A stretch of DNA of 20,687 nucleotides from CANMUM01 sp965263365. GTDB taxonomy: Bacteria; Pseudomonadota; Alphaproteobacteria; Rhodobacterales; Rhodobacteraceae. The position numbers were made by a program, and so were the translations under genes. Positions 6,654-15,042 of this stretch are shown piece after piece. The notes under the pieces were generated by a model that was not told the origin of the DNA, searched no databases, and worked only from the letters and a program-made list of their open reading frames with translations. The stretch lies in contig CBDHHJ010000001.1 of assembly GCA_965263365.1 (NCBI GenBank), positions 1-20,687 on the forward strand. The letters run 5' to 3'. Positions within the stretch are counted from its first letter, which is position 1, and every line of letters starts with the position of its first letter.

Positions 6654-7328
6654 TTGGCCAGTAATACAGACGGATCAGAAGAGGTCAGTAAGCAGCGCTC
6701 TGGACCCAACCCATTTACACTCATGATCGCTTCCATTGTCGCATTAGCCGTAGGCGGAGCAGGCGCTTTCATCGCTGCACCAGCTCCTGGAACGTTGTCT
6801 GAAACGAAAGTGGGTATACAAGCCAAAGAAGTGAAAGGGGGAGTATTTTCACATTCTGAAACTGACAAAAATAATCATGATTCAATGAATAGTGGAAAAA
6901 TTTCTCATAAAAACAAATCTAAAAAAGCGAGTAAAAAAAAGCTAAAATCAAATCACCCTAAGAGTGGAAAACATGGGGACAAAAAGGGGGAAGCGCCGTT
7001 CTCGGGTGCTCGAATAATTCACTCAGAAAGTAGTGCGTATGTTGAATTACCGCCTATCTTAGTATCTGTAAAATCAGTAAGAAGCGCGCGTCACTTGAAA
7101 GTACGTGTCGTTATTGAGACAAATTCAACAGATGCTGATGTTATTTTAACTCGAGTCTATCACATACAAGACCTGTTAAACACGTATCTTCGCTCAGTAG
7201 ACCCGAAACAGTTCGAGAGCCCTGCATACATTAGCATGTTAAAACAAAAACTATTGCATCGAATTCGTTTGCTATCGCCTGCCGTTGAAATTGAGAACGT
7301 TCTTGTAACTGAGTTTCTACTTACGTGA
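6654..7328 (+). CDS. fliL: Flagellar basal-body-associated protein FliL (first copy)
   Basis: A 224-residue protein with a short cytoplasmic lead, one membrane helix (about residues 21-43, FTLMIASIVALAVGG), a long Lys/Ser-rich linker (about 75-115) and a C-terminal FliL domain. That domain shows YVELPPILVSVK, HLKVRVVIET and the closing LLHRIRLLSPAVEIENVLVTEFLLT. FliL surrounds or supports the MotAB stator in the inner membrane and periplasm. The start is a TTG at 6654, chosen because GAGGG lies eight bases upstream and no ATG lies nearby. It is the first gene of the long operon ending with a second FliL-type gene at 14530. Confidence 0.85.
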   Translation: MASNTDGSEEVSKQRSGPNPFTLMIASIVALAVGGAGAFIAAPAPGTLSETKVGIQAKEVKGGVFSHSETDKNNHDSMNSGKISHKNKSKKASKKKLKSNHPKSGKHGDKKGEAPFSGARIIHSESSAYVELPPILVSVKSVRSARHLKVRVVIETNSTDADVILTRVYHIQDLLNTYLRSVDPKQFESPAYISMLKQKLLHRIRLLSPAVEIENVLVTEFLLT

Positions 7329-7352
7329 ATCACAAAAGAAAGGGGTTAACTG

Positions 7353-7844
7353 ATGGATATTGTATTTGATATTATCCTGCTTGCTGCGTCAACGGTAGCG
7401 GTAATTTTTTGCTACATCTTGAACGGTCGGCTGAAGAAGGTAAGGGGTGCAGCGAAACAACTCGGTGTAACAATCAATTCACTTTCTGAAACGGTGAATA
7501 CCGCGAGACAAACTGTGCTTCTAGCACAAAAAAGCTCATCGGAAAGCTATGATGAGCTTGCGCCTCTTGTAAAAGAAGCCAAAGATTTAGCACCGCAACT
7601 CACACAGTTGCTACGCGCCATAAACGAATTAGAAAAAGAAACAACAAATCAATCAGCGAATCAGTTGTATGCGCAATCGAACTTCTCCCATCACCAACCC
7701 AATTCCTCCTCCAACGCAGTAGATGGACCTGGCAGTCCCCTCCCCCCTGACGAAATTGAATTTACGCTCTCCAATGCCTCCTGCTCAAAAAAGTTAGAGG
7801 GCGAAGCGGACGAAAAACCATCTGAAAAAGTTGTATTTATATAA
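7353..7844 (+). CDS. Small membrane / coiled-coil protein of flagellar operon (DUF6468-like)
   Basis: A 163-residue protein with an N-terminal membrane helix (residues about 4-23) and a helical stretch rich in Lys, Glu, Leu and Thr (about 28-105) that reads as coiled coil. A disordered Ser/Pro/Asn tail and a short C-terminus ending EKVVFI follow. The position between fliL and motE, the single helix and the length fit the DUF6468 proteins annotated in alphaproteobacterial flagellar operons; I place it there by pattern, not by a signature residue. Its function is unknown. It starts 24 bases after fliL with a ribosome site (AAAGGGG). Confidence 0.6.
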   Translation: MDIVFDIILLAASTVAVIFCYILNGRLKKVRGAAKQLGVTINSLSETVNTARQTVLLAQKSSSESYDELAPLVKEAKDLAPQLTQLLRAINELEKETTNQSANQLYAQSNFSHHQPNSSSNAVDGPGSPLPPDEIEFTLSNASCSKKLEGEADEKPSEKVVFI

Positions 7845-7871
7845 CTTACAAAAATACACTCGGAGATTAGC

Positions 7872-8456
7872 GTGAAAAATAGTTCAATGATTACTCTTGG
7901 TGTTTGCTTTGCAGCCTCAGCGCTTGGACGAATGGTAGCGCTTGCTTCCGACGTTGCTCCTCAAGACAGCGCCAACCAAGCAATCGCTAAAATTGAGGAT
8001 GACACAACCACTCAATTGGACAAGAAATCGCCCGGACCAGAGTTACTAGCTTCTAAATCTGTAATAACTGGAGCAATGGCGCAAGAACTCAGCGACCGAT
8101 TGGAATCACTTGACTCAAGGGAAGACATACTACTCCAGAAACGTGCTGAACTGGAAGCATTTCAATCTCACATAGAGCGTCGGCTCGAGGAACTCACAAG
8201 AGCCAATAACGAACTTCAACAGCGTATTGACCAGTTTCAAGGTTTGAAAAATGATGATGTCAAGAAACTGGCTACGATCTATGATAATATGAAGCCCCAA
8301 CTAGCGGGGCAAATCATGGCCGAAATGGATACCGATTTCGCTGCTGGATTGCTCGGCATCATGGATGCCGAAAAAGCCGCAGCGATTATTTCGGTAATGG
8401 ACCCCCAAAAAGCAAATATCATCTCTCTGAAACTAGCGACCAAAAGAATTAAATGA
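7872..8456 (+). CDS. motE: MotE-like periplasmic motility chaperone
   Basis: A 194-residue protein with an N-terminal signal (MKNSSMITLGVCFAASALG, likely cleaved near residues 24-26, ALA-S), a coiled coil (about 80-125: SHIERRLEELTRANNELQQRI) and a C-terminal MgtE-N-like helical repeat (MKPQLAGQIMAEMDTDFAAGLLGIMD, then AAIISVMDPQKA). This order is that of MotE. In Sinorhizobium, MotE is a chaperone for the periplasmic motor protein MotC and was reported as a disulfide-linked dimer. Here the only Cys lies in the signal, so a disulfide dimer is not possible in the mature protein. The start is a GTG with GGAG upstream. The 780-residue exported protein two genes later is the obvious candidate client. 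Confidence 0.75.
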   Translation: MKNSSMITLGVCFAASALGRMVALASDVAPQDSANQAIAKIEDDTTTQLDKKSPGPELLASKSVITGAMAQELSDRLESLDSREDILLQKRAELEAFQSHIERRLEELTRANNELQQRIDQFQGLKNDDVKKLATIYDNMKPQLAGQIMAEMDTDFAAGLLGIMDAEKAAAIISVMDPQKANIISLKLATKRIK

Positions 8457-8493
8457 CTTTTGATCGCACTCACACAATTTTTGGGTTTCAAAA

Positions 8494-9363
8494 ATGGGCA
8501 GCATAATAGGCATATTTCTAACGCTCGGTATGGTTTTTGGCGGCTACTATATCGCCGGCGGCAAATTCGCAATCATCTTACACTCGCTCCCATACGAACT
8601 AATGATTATTGGCGGTGCAGCGATCGGAGCATTTCTTGTTGGCAATGATTTTCACACGGTTAAGCAAGTGGGCCAAGATTTTGCAAAATCGTTTACTGGG
8701 CCTAAGTGGAAAAAAACTGACTATCTCGATCTCTTGTGCCTTATGTTTGAACTTATCAAAATGTCTAAGGAAAACCCTGTTCAAGTTGAGGAGCACATCG
8801 AAAACCCGGCAGATTCCCTTATTTTCCAACGCTATCCGAAAATAACTGGCGATCACGAAGCAGTCGAACTAATTTCTGACACTATTCGTTCCATGCTTAT
8901 GAACTTCGATAACCCCTTCCAGGTTGAAGACCTCCTGGAGAAACAGCTCAGCGCCATGCAGGAAGAAGCTCAGCATGGTGCCCATGCCTTGAGAAACATG
9001 GCAGACGGCCTTCCAGCCATCGGAATTGTTGCGGCCGTACTCGGCGTGATCAAAACCATGGCCTCAATCGACAAACCACCAGAAGTACTTGGCCAACTAA
9101 TTGGAGGCGCATTAGTCGGAACTTTTCTCGGTGTTTTTCTTGCTTATTGCCTTGTCGGGCCAATTGCCGACCGAGTATCAAGTATTCGACGTGACGAACA
9201 AACGTTCTATGCCCTAATCAGAGAGAGTTTTGTTGCTGCCCTCAACCTTCACTCTCCTCAAATCTCCATTGAAGTTGCGCGCCGAAACGCCCCGCATCAC
9301 AGCAGGCCTACATACACTGAGGTTGAAGAAGCATTGAAGGCTATTAAGAAAGAAGCAGCCTGA
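8494..9363 (+). CDS. motA: Flagellar stator protein MotA
   Basis: A 289-residue proton-channel subunit with four membrane segments, two near the start (about 4-23, 33-50) and two late (about 172-190, 202-222). The third segment carries the family motif GLPAIGIVAAVLGVIKTM with the conserved Pro at 174. The fourth ends YCLVGPIADRV with the second conserved Pro at 223. The large cytoplasmic loop between them (about 51-170) contacts FliG. Length and pattern are fully typical. There is no motB next to it; the probable motB begins at the left edge of the window on the other strand. Thirty-seven bases separate it from motE. Confidence 0.95.
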   Translation: MGSIIGIFLTLGMVFGGYYIAGGKFAIILHSLPYELMIIGGAAIGAFLVGNDFHTVKQVGQDFAKSFTGPKWKKTDYLDLLCLMFELIKMSKENPVQVEEHIENPADSLIFQRYPKITGDHEAVELISDTIRSMLMNFDNPFQVEDLLEKQLSAMQEEAQHGAHALRNMADGLPAIGIVAAVLGVIKTMASIDKPPEVLGQLIGGALVGTFLGVFLAYCLVGPIADRVSSIRRDEQTFYALIRESFVAALNLHSPQISIEVARRNAPHHSRPTYTEVEEALKAIKKEAA

Positions 9364-9375
9364 AGGGGCTATTTT

Positions 9376-11718
9376 ATGTCTTTATACAGATTTTTATTGT
9401 TCACCGTTGGTTTAGCTTTCATGCTACAGAACGCAACCGCCGCCCCCGACACCGCCAGAGTTCGGGCGGGAGAGCATATCGAATACTCGCGACTTGTGAT
9501 ACCTTACCTCAAAAGTGGCGATAACGGTAAAAATATTCCGGTAAAGCGAACAAAAAACCTTCTTACTATTACGCTCACTGGGGAAACGAGAAATTACGAG
9601 TTATCCGACGTTAATGCTCTTCGAAAAGCCCACCGAATTCAGAGTGTAACCGCGCGCACAATATCTAGCGGTGTAGAATTTCGCATCTCGCTAAAATGCA
9701 CTTGCCCCACAGATCTTCGCGCAGGAAAGCCAGGTGAACTCATTCTTGACGTTTATGATATCCGGCACAAAAACAAATTGGCTAGTTTTCATACTGAGAA
9801 CACGACCAACCCCAATGCACCCACATTGAAGCGACCACCGTCTTTAAAGCATGCTGAGACTGGTAACAAAAATGTTCCTATCAAACCAAATAATTATGCA
9901 TTATCGGAAACAAGCCGACGCAAAAATTCACTGTCTGCAGCAAACCTCGAATCAACGCGCGCCGAATTGACGAAAATTCTATCCGAAGCGAAAGCAGCTG
10001 GCCTCGTCCGCCTTAATAATGCTGAAACCGTGGATTCCAACAGCACGGGTGTGCAGGAAATTAACGGGACTTCTTATTCTCCTTCTATAAGTTCGAAAAC
10101 AGACGAAGAACCTACTATACGCAAATGCCCTAATGATGGCACGCTAGCTGTGCTGAAGATGTTGCCTGAGGACATTTTATTTGAAAATATCCAAGAGCTT
10201 CATGCAACCCTCAACAATTCAACCGGCAACAAGCGCGCAATCGATGTCAATAAATTGATTGCTAGCTATACCGTTCTAGGTTTTTTTGAAGAAGCTGAAG
10301 CGGTAGCAAAGCGGGAAAAGGAAGACACGGAGAATTTTGATATCGATTTTTTAGAAGCTATCGTTAAAATTTCTAATGATGTCACAAATCCCCCACGATC
10401 AAATAATTTCTCAAATCATATATTCTCTCAAATCTCCAAGTGCGATGAAATTTCTTCAGCATTACATGAAGTGGTTTCTACTCTTGGCAACGAAGCCGCA
10501 AAATTTAATCACTCAAAACTTTCCTCAATCATTTCACTTTCGCCGACAATTAGCGGTGCCATTTATAGCCGCTTGGCCTTCAAAGCGTTGAACCAGCGCG
10601 ACGAAGCCAACGCAAAGGCTTTTACTGAATTGGCTGCACAGGCGTATGGGATCAATCTACCTGAACACGTTAAGTATCTTAAAGAAGCCGTCGAAGCGAC
10701 ATTCCAAGACGCAGTCATTCCGAGTTCGATGATGCGACACGCGTTAAAGCCCGGATCACTGCAACAACAAGCGATCGGCGATGTGCTCGCAATCGCATAT
10801 CAAAATGGAGAGTCTGTCGACGAAAATATTCTAGGAGAAATCGTTTCTTTAACCAAAGAGCCACTCCAAAATGGAATGGCAAAGCGTACTGTTAGTCTTG
10901 GCGCTACAGCTATGGCCGATCAAGGCGAATTGGATGGGGCAATAGAATTACTGGACAGCGGCGCAGATTTTTCTCCAGAAAAAAAGGAATACTTTCGAAG
11001 TAAAAAAGACGAATTGCTCATTTCTGAATTGAAAAGCGATAGTATTTCTCGACAATCAATAGCTACCAGTGTTTTGCTGGCACGCGGCGCTGATAGTTTT
11101 TCTCAAGACCGGGACATGACAGTACTCTCCGCGTCTGTAGGAGCAAAACTCGGACTACCCGATACAGTCGCTCAACTGGTGAACGAAATGTCAAATCCAC
11201 TTACGCCAGAAGAAACTTTACTGATCGCACTAGCAAGTTTCAATGCAGGCCAAATGAATTCGGCTCAAATTGCAGCGGAACGCTTCCCTGAAAACACCGG
11301 ACTCGCCCATATTCGTTTGCGTGCGCTCAATCGAGGTACGGGTGATAATCAAGACAAACTTGAAGCGGAATTTGAACGTCTACATTCACTCGAAATCTCG
11401 ACTTTGAACGTCGCCGAGGAAGCTTTCAATGCGCGTAACTGGAAAGCTGCGATCCGATTCTATGAAAATCTCAATGAAGATAAATACAATATACAAGCAG
11501 CGCGTAAACATCTTCTGGCTTCACTTGCTTATAAACAAGCAAGTAGGCCAGAAAAAGCAATACGTGTTCTGACTCAAGAGAACAATCCCCTACACTCATA
11601 TTCATCTTTTTTTGATAAGGCCCCTCCGACCGATCCAATACAATTGGACCCGACAACAAGCTTTTCAAATAACTTGAAGCAGGAGATCGACTTTATTCAG
11701 CAAGAGATATCCCAATGA
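9376..11718 (+). CDS. Large exported helical-repeat (TPR-like) protein, possible stator or rod accessory
   Basis: A 780-residue protein with a signal peptide (residues 1-22 or so, LFTVGLAFMLQNATA). A beta-rich N-terminal domain follows (about 25-130: strands LLTITLTG and GVEFRISLKC, a CTC pair at 108-110, closing ELILDVYD). Next come a low-complexity linker (about 130-250) and a long helical part (about 250-770) with TPR-like features such as YTVLGFFEEAEAVAKREKED, AIELLDSGA and NWKAAIRFYENLNED. The domain order, an AMIN-like start followed by repeats, suggests a periplasmic scaffold. I recognise no named family. Its place between motA and flgF and its co-transcription with a MotE-like chaperone make it a candidate functional analogue of rhizobial MotC. 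AAGGGG precedes the ATG, and the last codon overlaps flgF by ATGA. Confidence 0.7.
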   Translation: MSLYRFLLFTVGLAFMLQNATAAPDTARVRAGEHIEYSRLVIPYLKSGDNGKNIPVKRTKNLLTITLTGETRNYELSDVNALRKAHRIQSVTARTISSGVEFRISLKCTCPTDLRAGKPGELILDVYDIRHKNKLASFHTENTTNPNAPTLKRPPSLKHAETGNKNVPIKPNNYALSETSRRKNSLSAANLESTRAELTKILSEAKAAGLVRLNNAETVDSNSTGVQEINGTSYSPSISSKTDEEPTIRKCPNDGTLAVLKMLPEDILFENIQELHATLNNSTGNKRAIDVNKLIASYTVLGFFEEAEAVAKREKEDTENFDIDFLEAIVKISNDVTNPPRSNNFSNHIFSQISKCDEISSALHEVVSTLGNEAAKFNHSKLSSIISLSPTISGAIYSRLAFKALNQRDEANAKAFTELAAQAYGINLPEHVKYLKEAVEATFQDAVIPSSMMRHALKPGSLQQQAIGDVLAIAYQNGESVDENILGEIVSLTKEPLQNGMAKRTVSLGATAMADQGELDGAIELLDSGADFSPEKKEYFRSKKDELLISELKSDSISRQSIATSVLLARGADSFSQDRDMTVLSASVGAKLGLPDTVAQLVNEMSNPLTPEETLLIALASFNAGQMNSAQIAAERFPENTGLAHIRLRALNRGTGDNQDKLEAEFERLHSLEISTLNVAEEAFNARNWKAAIRFYENLNEDKYNIQAARKHLLASLAYKQASRPEKAIRVLTQENNPLHSYSSFFDKAPPTDPIQLDPTTSFSNNLKQEIDFIQQEISQ

Positions 11719-12428
11719 GCAATTCAATATACACAGCAATATCGAGACAATCGGCTCTGCGCAACGAAATCAACTCAATTTCGAACAATATCGCAAACGC
11801 CAACACAATTGGGTACCGTACAGACCGCCCATTTTACTCCGAATATGTTCATTCACTCGGTCCTTTGGATGATAACCTTTCCCAAACTCGTTTAGCGGGG
11901 CGAACGCTTGACGGTAAGAACGGGACTTTAATAAAAACGGGAGCGACCTTTGATGTCGCGTTGGAGGGAGAGGGCTTTTTCGTCGTTGAGACGCAACGCG
12001 GCCAACGATTGACGCGTGCCGGTTCATTCACGCTTAGTACGGAGGGGACACTGACAACTTTAACAGGATACACTGTTACGAACGAAAGCGGTTCTCCCAT
12101 CTCCATTCCCCTCGACGCAAATGAAATTGTGATTGCAGCAGATGGTTCGATTGCTGCTGACGGCGCGCCAGTTGGCCAAATATCGGTAGTAACAGCGAAC
12201 GCAATTGCAATCAGTCGCGAAGGTGACAACCTAATCCGAGCAGATGCACCGATTCAATTACTTGAGAACACGAAAGTGCGGCAGGGCTTTCTAGAACAAT
12301 CCAATGTAAACACAATTACGGAGTTAGCACGCCTAATTGAAGTTCAGCGAGCATACGAACTAAATCAACAGATAATTTCCGACGAACACAGTCGAATTTT
12401 ACGAACAATAAACAGCTTCGATCAATGA
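11715..12428 (+). CDS. flgF: Flagellar proximal/distal rod protein FlgF
   Basis: A 237-residue axial protein. It opens with the rod signature SALRNEINSISNNIANANTIGYR and closes with ITELARLIEVQRAYELNQQIISDEHSRILRTINS, the paired N- and C-terminal helices of the FlgF/FlgG family. A GEGFFVVET segment and an LTRAGSFTLSTEGTL segment mark the middle. FlgF lies just inside FlgG in the rod. It overlaps the upstream gene by four bases and is followed by flgG 54 bases later. Short AT-rich inverted arms (TGATAA / TTATCA, about 12427-12446) in that spacer could slow transcription. Confidence 0.93.
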   Translation: MSNSIYTAISRQSALRNEINSISNNIANANTIGYRTDRPFYSEYVHSLGPLDDNLSQTRLAGRTLDGKNGTLIKTGATFDVALEGEGFFVVETQRGQRLTRAGSFTLSTEGTLTTLTGYTVTNESGSPISIPLDANEIVIAADGSIAADGAPVGQISVVTANAIAISREGDNLIRADAPIQLLENTKVRQGFLEQSNVNTITELARLIEVQRAYELNQQIISDEHSRILRTINSFDQ

Positions 12429-12482
12429 TAAGATAAATTTTATCAAAACACGCTTTTTCGATACTTAAGAACAGAGGAAAAT

Positions 12483-13268
12483 ATGCAAGCGCTTCGAATC
12501 GCAGCAACAGGCATGGATGCACAGCAAACTCGGGTCGCCGTAATATCAAACAACATTGCCAACTCAAGCACGACCGCATATTCGGCCCGGCGCGCTGAGT
12601 TTGCAGACCTTCATTACCAGTTGCTACAAGAACCAGGTGCGATTTCGTCTTCAAACGGAGCGATAGCTCCTGCTGGCATTGAAATAGGACTTGGCGTTAG
12701 AACAGCGGCCGTTAGTGTCAACCAGGAGCAAGGCAGTTTAAGCCAAACAGGGGCCGATCTGGATTTAGCGATTGAAGGCAAAGGATATTTTGAGGTATCC
12801 CTGCCATCCGGCAATACCGCCTTCACGCGCGATGGATCATTCAAGAGAACCGGCGAAGGTCTTATCGTGAATTCCGAAGGTTTCCCTCTTGCTGGCGATA
12901 TCACGATACCCGATGATACCCGCAGTATTAGTATCAATGCAAATGGTGAGATATACGCTTATTTCGATGGACAGCCTGGCGGTCAATTAATTGGATCGAT
13001 TACACTCGCGCGTTTCGCGAACGAAAAAGGACTCGCGGCTCTCGGAAGCAATCTTTTCGGAGAAAGTGAAGCTTCAGGTCCCCCACAATCTGGAGAAGCG
13101 GGCCTCGATGGTCGAGGTACAATTCGACAAGGTTTTTTGGAAGAAAGCTCAGTAGACGTTGTTCAACAAATTGCTAGTCTAATTGAAGCTCAGCGCGGGT
13201 ACGAGCTAAACTCGAGGGTTATCTCTGCAGTCGACCAGATGTTATCAGCAACAAGTCAAATCAGGTAA
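12483..13268 (+). CDS. flgG: Flagellar distal rod protein FlgG
   Basis: A 261-residue axial protein of standard length. It starts MQALRIAATGMDAQQTRVAVISNNIAN, characteristic of FlgG, and ends SVDVVQQIASLIEAQRGYELNSRVISAVDQMLSATSQI. Between them are DLDLAIEGKGYFEV and TAFTRDGSFKRTGEGLIV. FlgG forms the distal rod through the P and L rings, whose biogenesis genes flgA and flgH follow directly. A good ribosome site, AGAGG, lies ahead of the ATG. Confidence 0.96.
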   Translation: MQALRIAATGMDAQQTRVAVISNNIANSSTTAYSARRAEFADLHYQLLQEPGAISSSNGAIAPAGIEIGLGVRTAAVSVNQEQGSLSQTGADLDLAIEGKGYFEVSLPSGNTAFTRDGSFKRTGEGLIVNSEGFPLAGDITIPDDTRSISINANGEIYAYFDGQPGGQLIGSITLARFANEKGLAALGSNLFGESEASGPPQSGEAGLDGRGTIRQGFLEESSVDVVQQIASLIEAQRGYELNSRVISAVDQMLSATSQIR

Positions 13269-13271
13269 CGA

Positions 13272-13778
13272 ATGCGAATTCTACTTCTTACTTCATTATT
13301 AGCCGCGTTGCTTGGAAGTTCAATTAACTCTGTAAACGCACAAACTCCGAACGAAGCGAGCAATCAAGGCGCGGCCTTACAAGACGACGCAACAAACACT
13401 GAAACAACAGCACTCAAGCAAATTTCAGTATTACATCCGCTACGGGCTGGCGTAACAATCAGTTTGACTGATTTGGCGATCCCTACGCCAACATCGCCGC
13501 AAGTGCGCGAGTTTCTGGATCACATCATTGGGAAATCAGCTAAGCACAATCTTTATCCTGGAAAACCGATTACTTTGCATGACATCGCCCCACTGCAAGT
13601 GGTTTCTCGAAATGACATTGTGTCGATCGAATTTACAAAAGGTCCACTCGAACTTTATGCCTCAGGTCGAGCCCTCGGTACTGGCGCTGTTGGTGATCCA
13701 ATCCGTGTTATGAATATTGATTCGAAGGCGATTTTACAGGGTATCGTAACCAGCAAGGGAACGGTCACAATAAGATGA
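13272..13778 (+). CDS. flgA: P-ring assembly chaperone FlgA
   Basis: A 168-residue periplasmic protein with a signal peptide cleaved after VNA (residue 23). The mature part keeps the C-terminal FlgA/SAF region: RAGVTISLTDLAIP, NLYPGKPITLHDIAP, NDIVSIEFTKGPLELYASGRALGTGAVGDPIRVMN and the closing LQGIVTSKGTVTI. It is shorter than enterobacterial FlgA (about 220), as in other alphaproteobacteria, lacking most of the N-terminal domain. FlgA helps FlgI form the P ring; flgI is not in this window. It begins three bases after flgG and overlaps flgH by ATGA. Confidence 0.9.
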   Translation: MRILLLTSLLAALLGSSINSVNAQTPNEASNQGAALQDDATNTETTALKQISVLHPLRAGVTISLTDLAIPTPTSPQVREFLDHIIGKSAKHNLYPGKPITLHDIAPLQVVSRNDIVSIEFTKGPLELYASGRALGTGAVGDPIRVMNIDSKAILQGIVTSKGTVTIR

Positions 13779-14527
13779 AAAGTATTATCATTGCATTGCT
13801 CGGCATTTGCTGGTCAACCCTTCTAGGGTGTACGTCTAAACTTGACCATTTTAACAAGCCGCCAACCATTTCAGCCCCGGGGGAAATGAAAAACCCCTTA
13901 CCGACAATCGCAGCGCAGCGTGTAGCGTTAACTCGCCCTTCTACAGTTAACACACACGACCGGACTACTCCGGCTTCTCTTTGGCGATCCGGCCCAGAAT
14001 CTCTTTTCGGAGACAGAAGGGCAAGAAATTTGGGTGATATTGTCACTGTTTTGATTGAAATTGACGAAGAGGCAGAAATTAGAAATCGAACAAATAGGAA
14101 TCGTTCTTCGAGTGATGACCTTTCCGTACCCGCCCTTTTAGGTGTGAACAGTCTTGCGTCCCGCGTATTGCCAAATGGTGCGAATCTCAACCCTGCAATT
14201 GAGACGGAGTCGAACTCCGCATCGACAGGTGATGGATTAATACAGCGTGAAGAAAAAATCACATTGCGTGTAGCTGCTACGGTATCTGGTATGTTACCCA
14301 ACGGACATTTAGTTATCACCGGTAGCCAAGAAATTCGTGTCAACTATGAATTGAGAGAACTACAAGTTGCTGGCGTCATAAGGCCAGAGGATATCTCCCG
14401 TGAGAACATTATTACGTATGAAAAAATCGCTGATGCGCGAATTTCATATGGCGGGCGAGGCCAAATTAGCGACCTTCAACGCGCCAGATACGGACAACAA
14501 ATCATCGACATCGTATCTCCGTTTTAA
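13775..14527 (+). CDS. flgH: L-ring lipoprotein FlgH
   Basis: A 250-residue outer-membrane lipoprotein. The signal ends in a lipobox LLGC with Cys19 as the acylated residue. The mature part has the FlgH motifs SLWRSGPESLFGDRRARNLGDIVTVLIEIDEEAE, LRVAATVSGMLPNGHLVITGSQEIRVNYELRELQVAGVIRPEDIS and the closing ISYGGRGQISDLQRARYGQQIIDIVSPF. FlgH forms the L ring around the rod. Length is typical. Confidence 0.96.
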   Translation: MKSIIIALLGICWSTLLGCTSKLDHFNKPPTISAPGEMKNPLPTIAAQRVALTRPSTVNTHDRTTPASLWRSGPESLFGDRRARNLGDIVTVLIEIDEEAEIRNRTNRNRSSSDDLSVPALLGVNSLASRVLPNGANLNPAIETESNSASTGDGLIQREEKITLRVAATVSGMLPNGHLVITGSQEIRVNYELRELQVAGVIRPEDISRENIITYEKIADARISYGGRGQISDLQRARYGQQIIDIVSPF

Positions 14528-14529
14528 AT

Positions 14530-15042
14530 ATGAAGAATCTTGTTTTGCCAATAATTGTTGCATTGTCGCTATCACTTGGTATCGGCGCTGGATACATTGC
14601 CAAGACTAAATTGACTCCGCCTCCTTCAAGAGGAGATCAGGAACCTCCAAATCATGAAAGTAGCGAAATTTCGAAAACTAAAAACAAGAAAAGCAAGCAC
14701 GGCGATTCTCCTGGTAAAATTAATTCTATTTACAAGTTTCCAAGACAGTTCGTGATCCCAGTTTTGAAAGACGGACAACCCTTATACATGGTTATTTTGG
14801 ACCTGAATATTGAATTGGGTACTGACGAGCTTGACAACGCACTTTCCTCAGAGAGTCGATTGCGCGATACAGTCATTGGGGAACTCTTTGAACTAGCATC
14901 GAAAGGCTTGTTAGGTGCATTGCCAGAAAGTACGGAAGCCCGCGCAGCCGTCAAGGCTGCCTTAGTGGAAGAGATTCGCCCCCTTCTCGGTGAGGACGTC
15001 GAAGACGTTTTGATCCAAGGTGTTGGAATTCAGAACTACTGA
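14530..15042 (+). CDS. Second FliL-type membrane protein
   Basis: A 170-residue protein with one N-terminal membrane helix (about residues 4-24), a polar Lys/Ser linker (about 30-65) and a C-terminal domain opening YKFPRQFVIPVLKDGQPLYMVILDLNIEL. This resembles the FliL domain entry and is followed by helical regions and VEDVLIQGVGIQNY. The end resembles FliL's closing strand. It starts two bases after flgH and ends the operon that began with fliL at 6654. The two products are clearly different in sequence. A role at the stator or outer rings is possible. Confidence 0.6.
   Translation: MKNLVLPIIVALSLSLGIGAGYIAKTKLTPPPSRGDQEPPNHESSEISKTKNKKSKHGDSPGKINSIYKFPRQFVIPVLKDGQPLYMVILDLNIELGTDELDNALSSESRLRDTVIGELFELASKGLLGALPESTEARAAVKAALVEEIRPLLGEDVEDVLIQGVGIQNY

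Noticed and set aside
12427..12446. Hairpin between flgF and flgG as a terminator
   Set aside because: The stem is short and AT-only, and the genes are clearly one operon.
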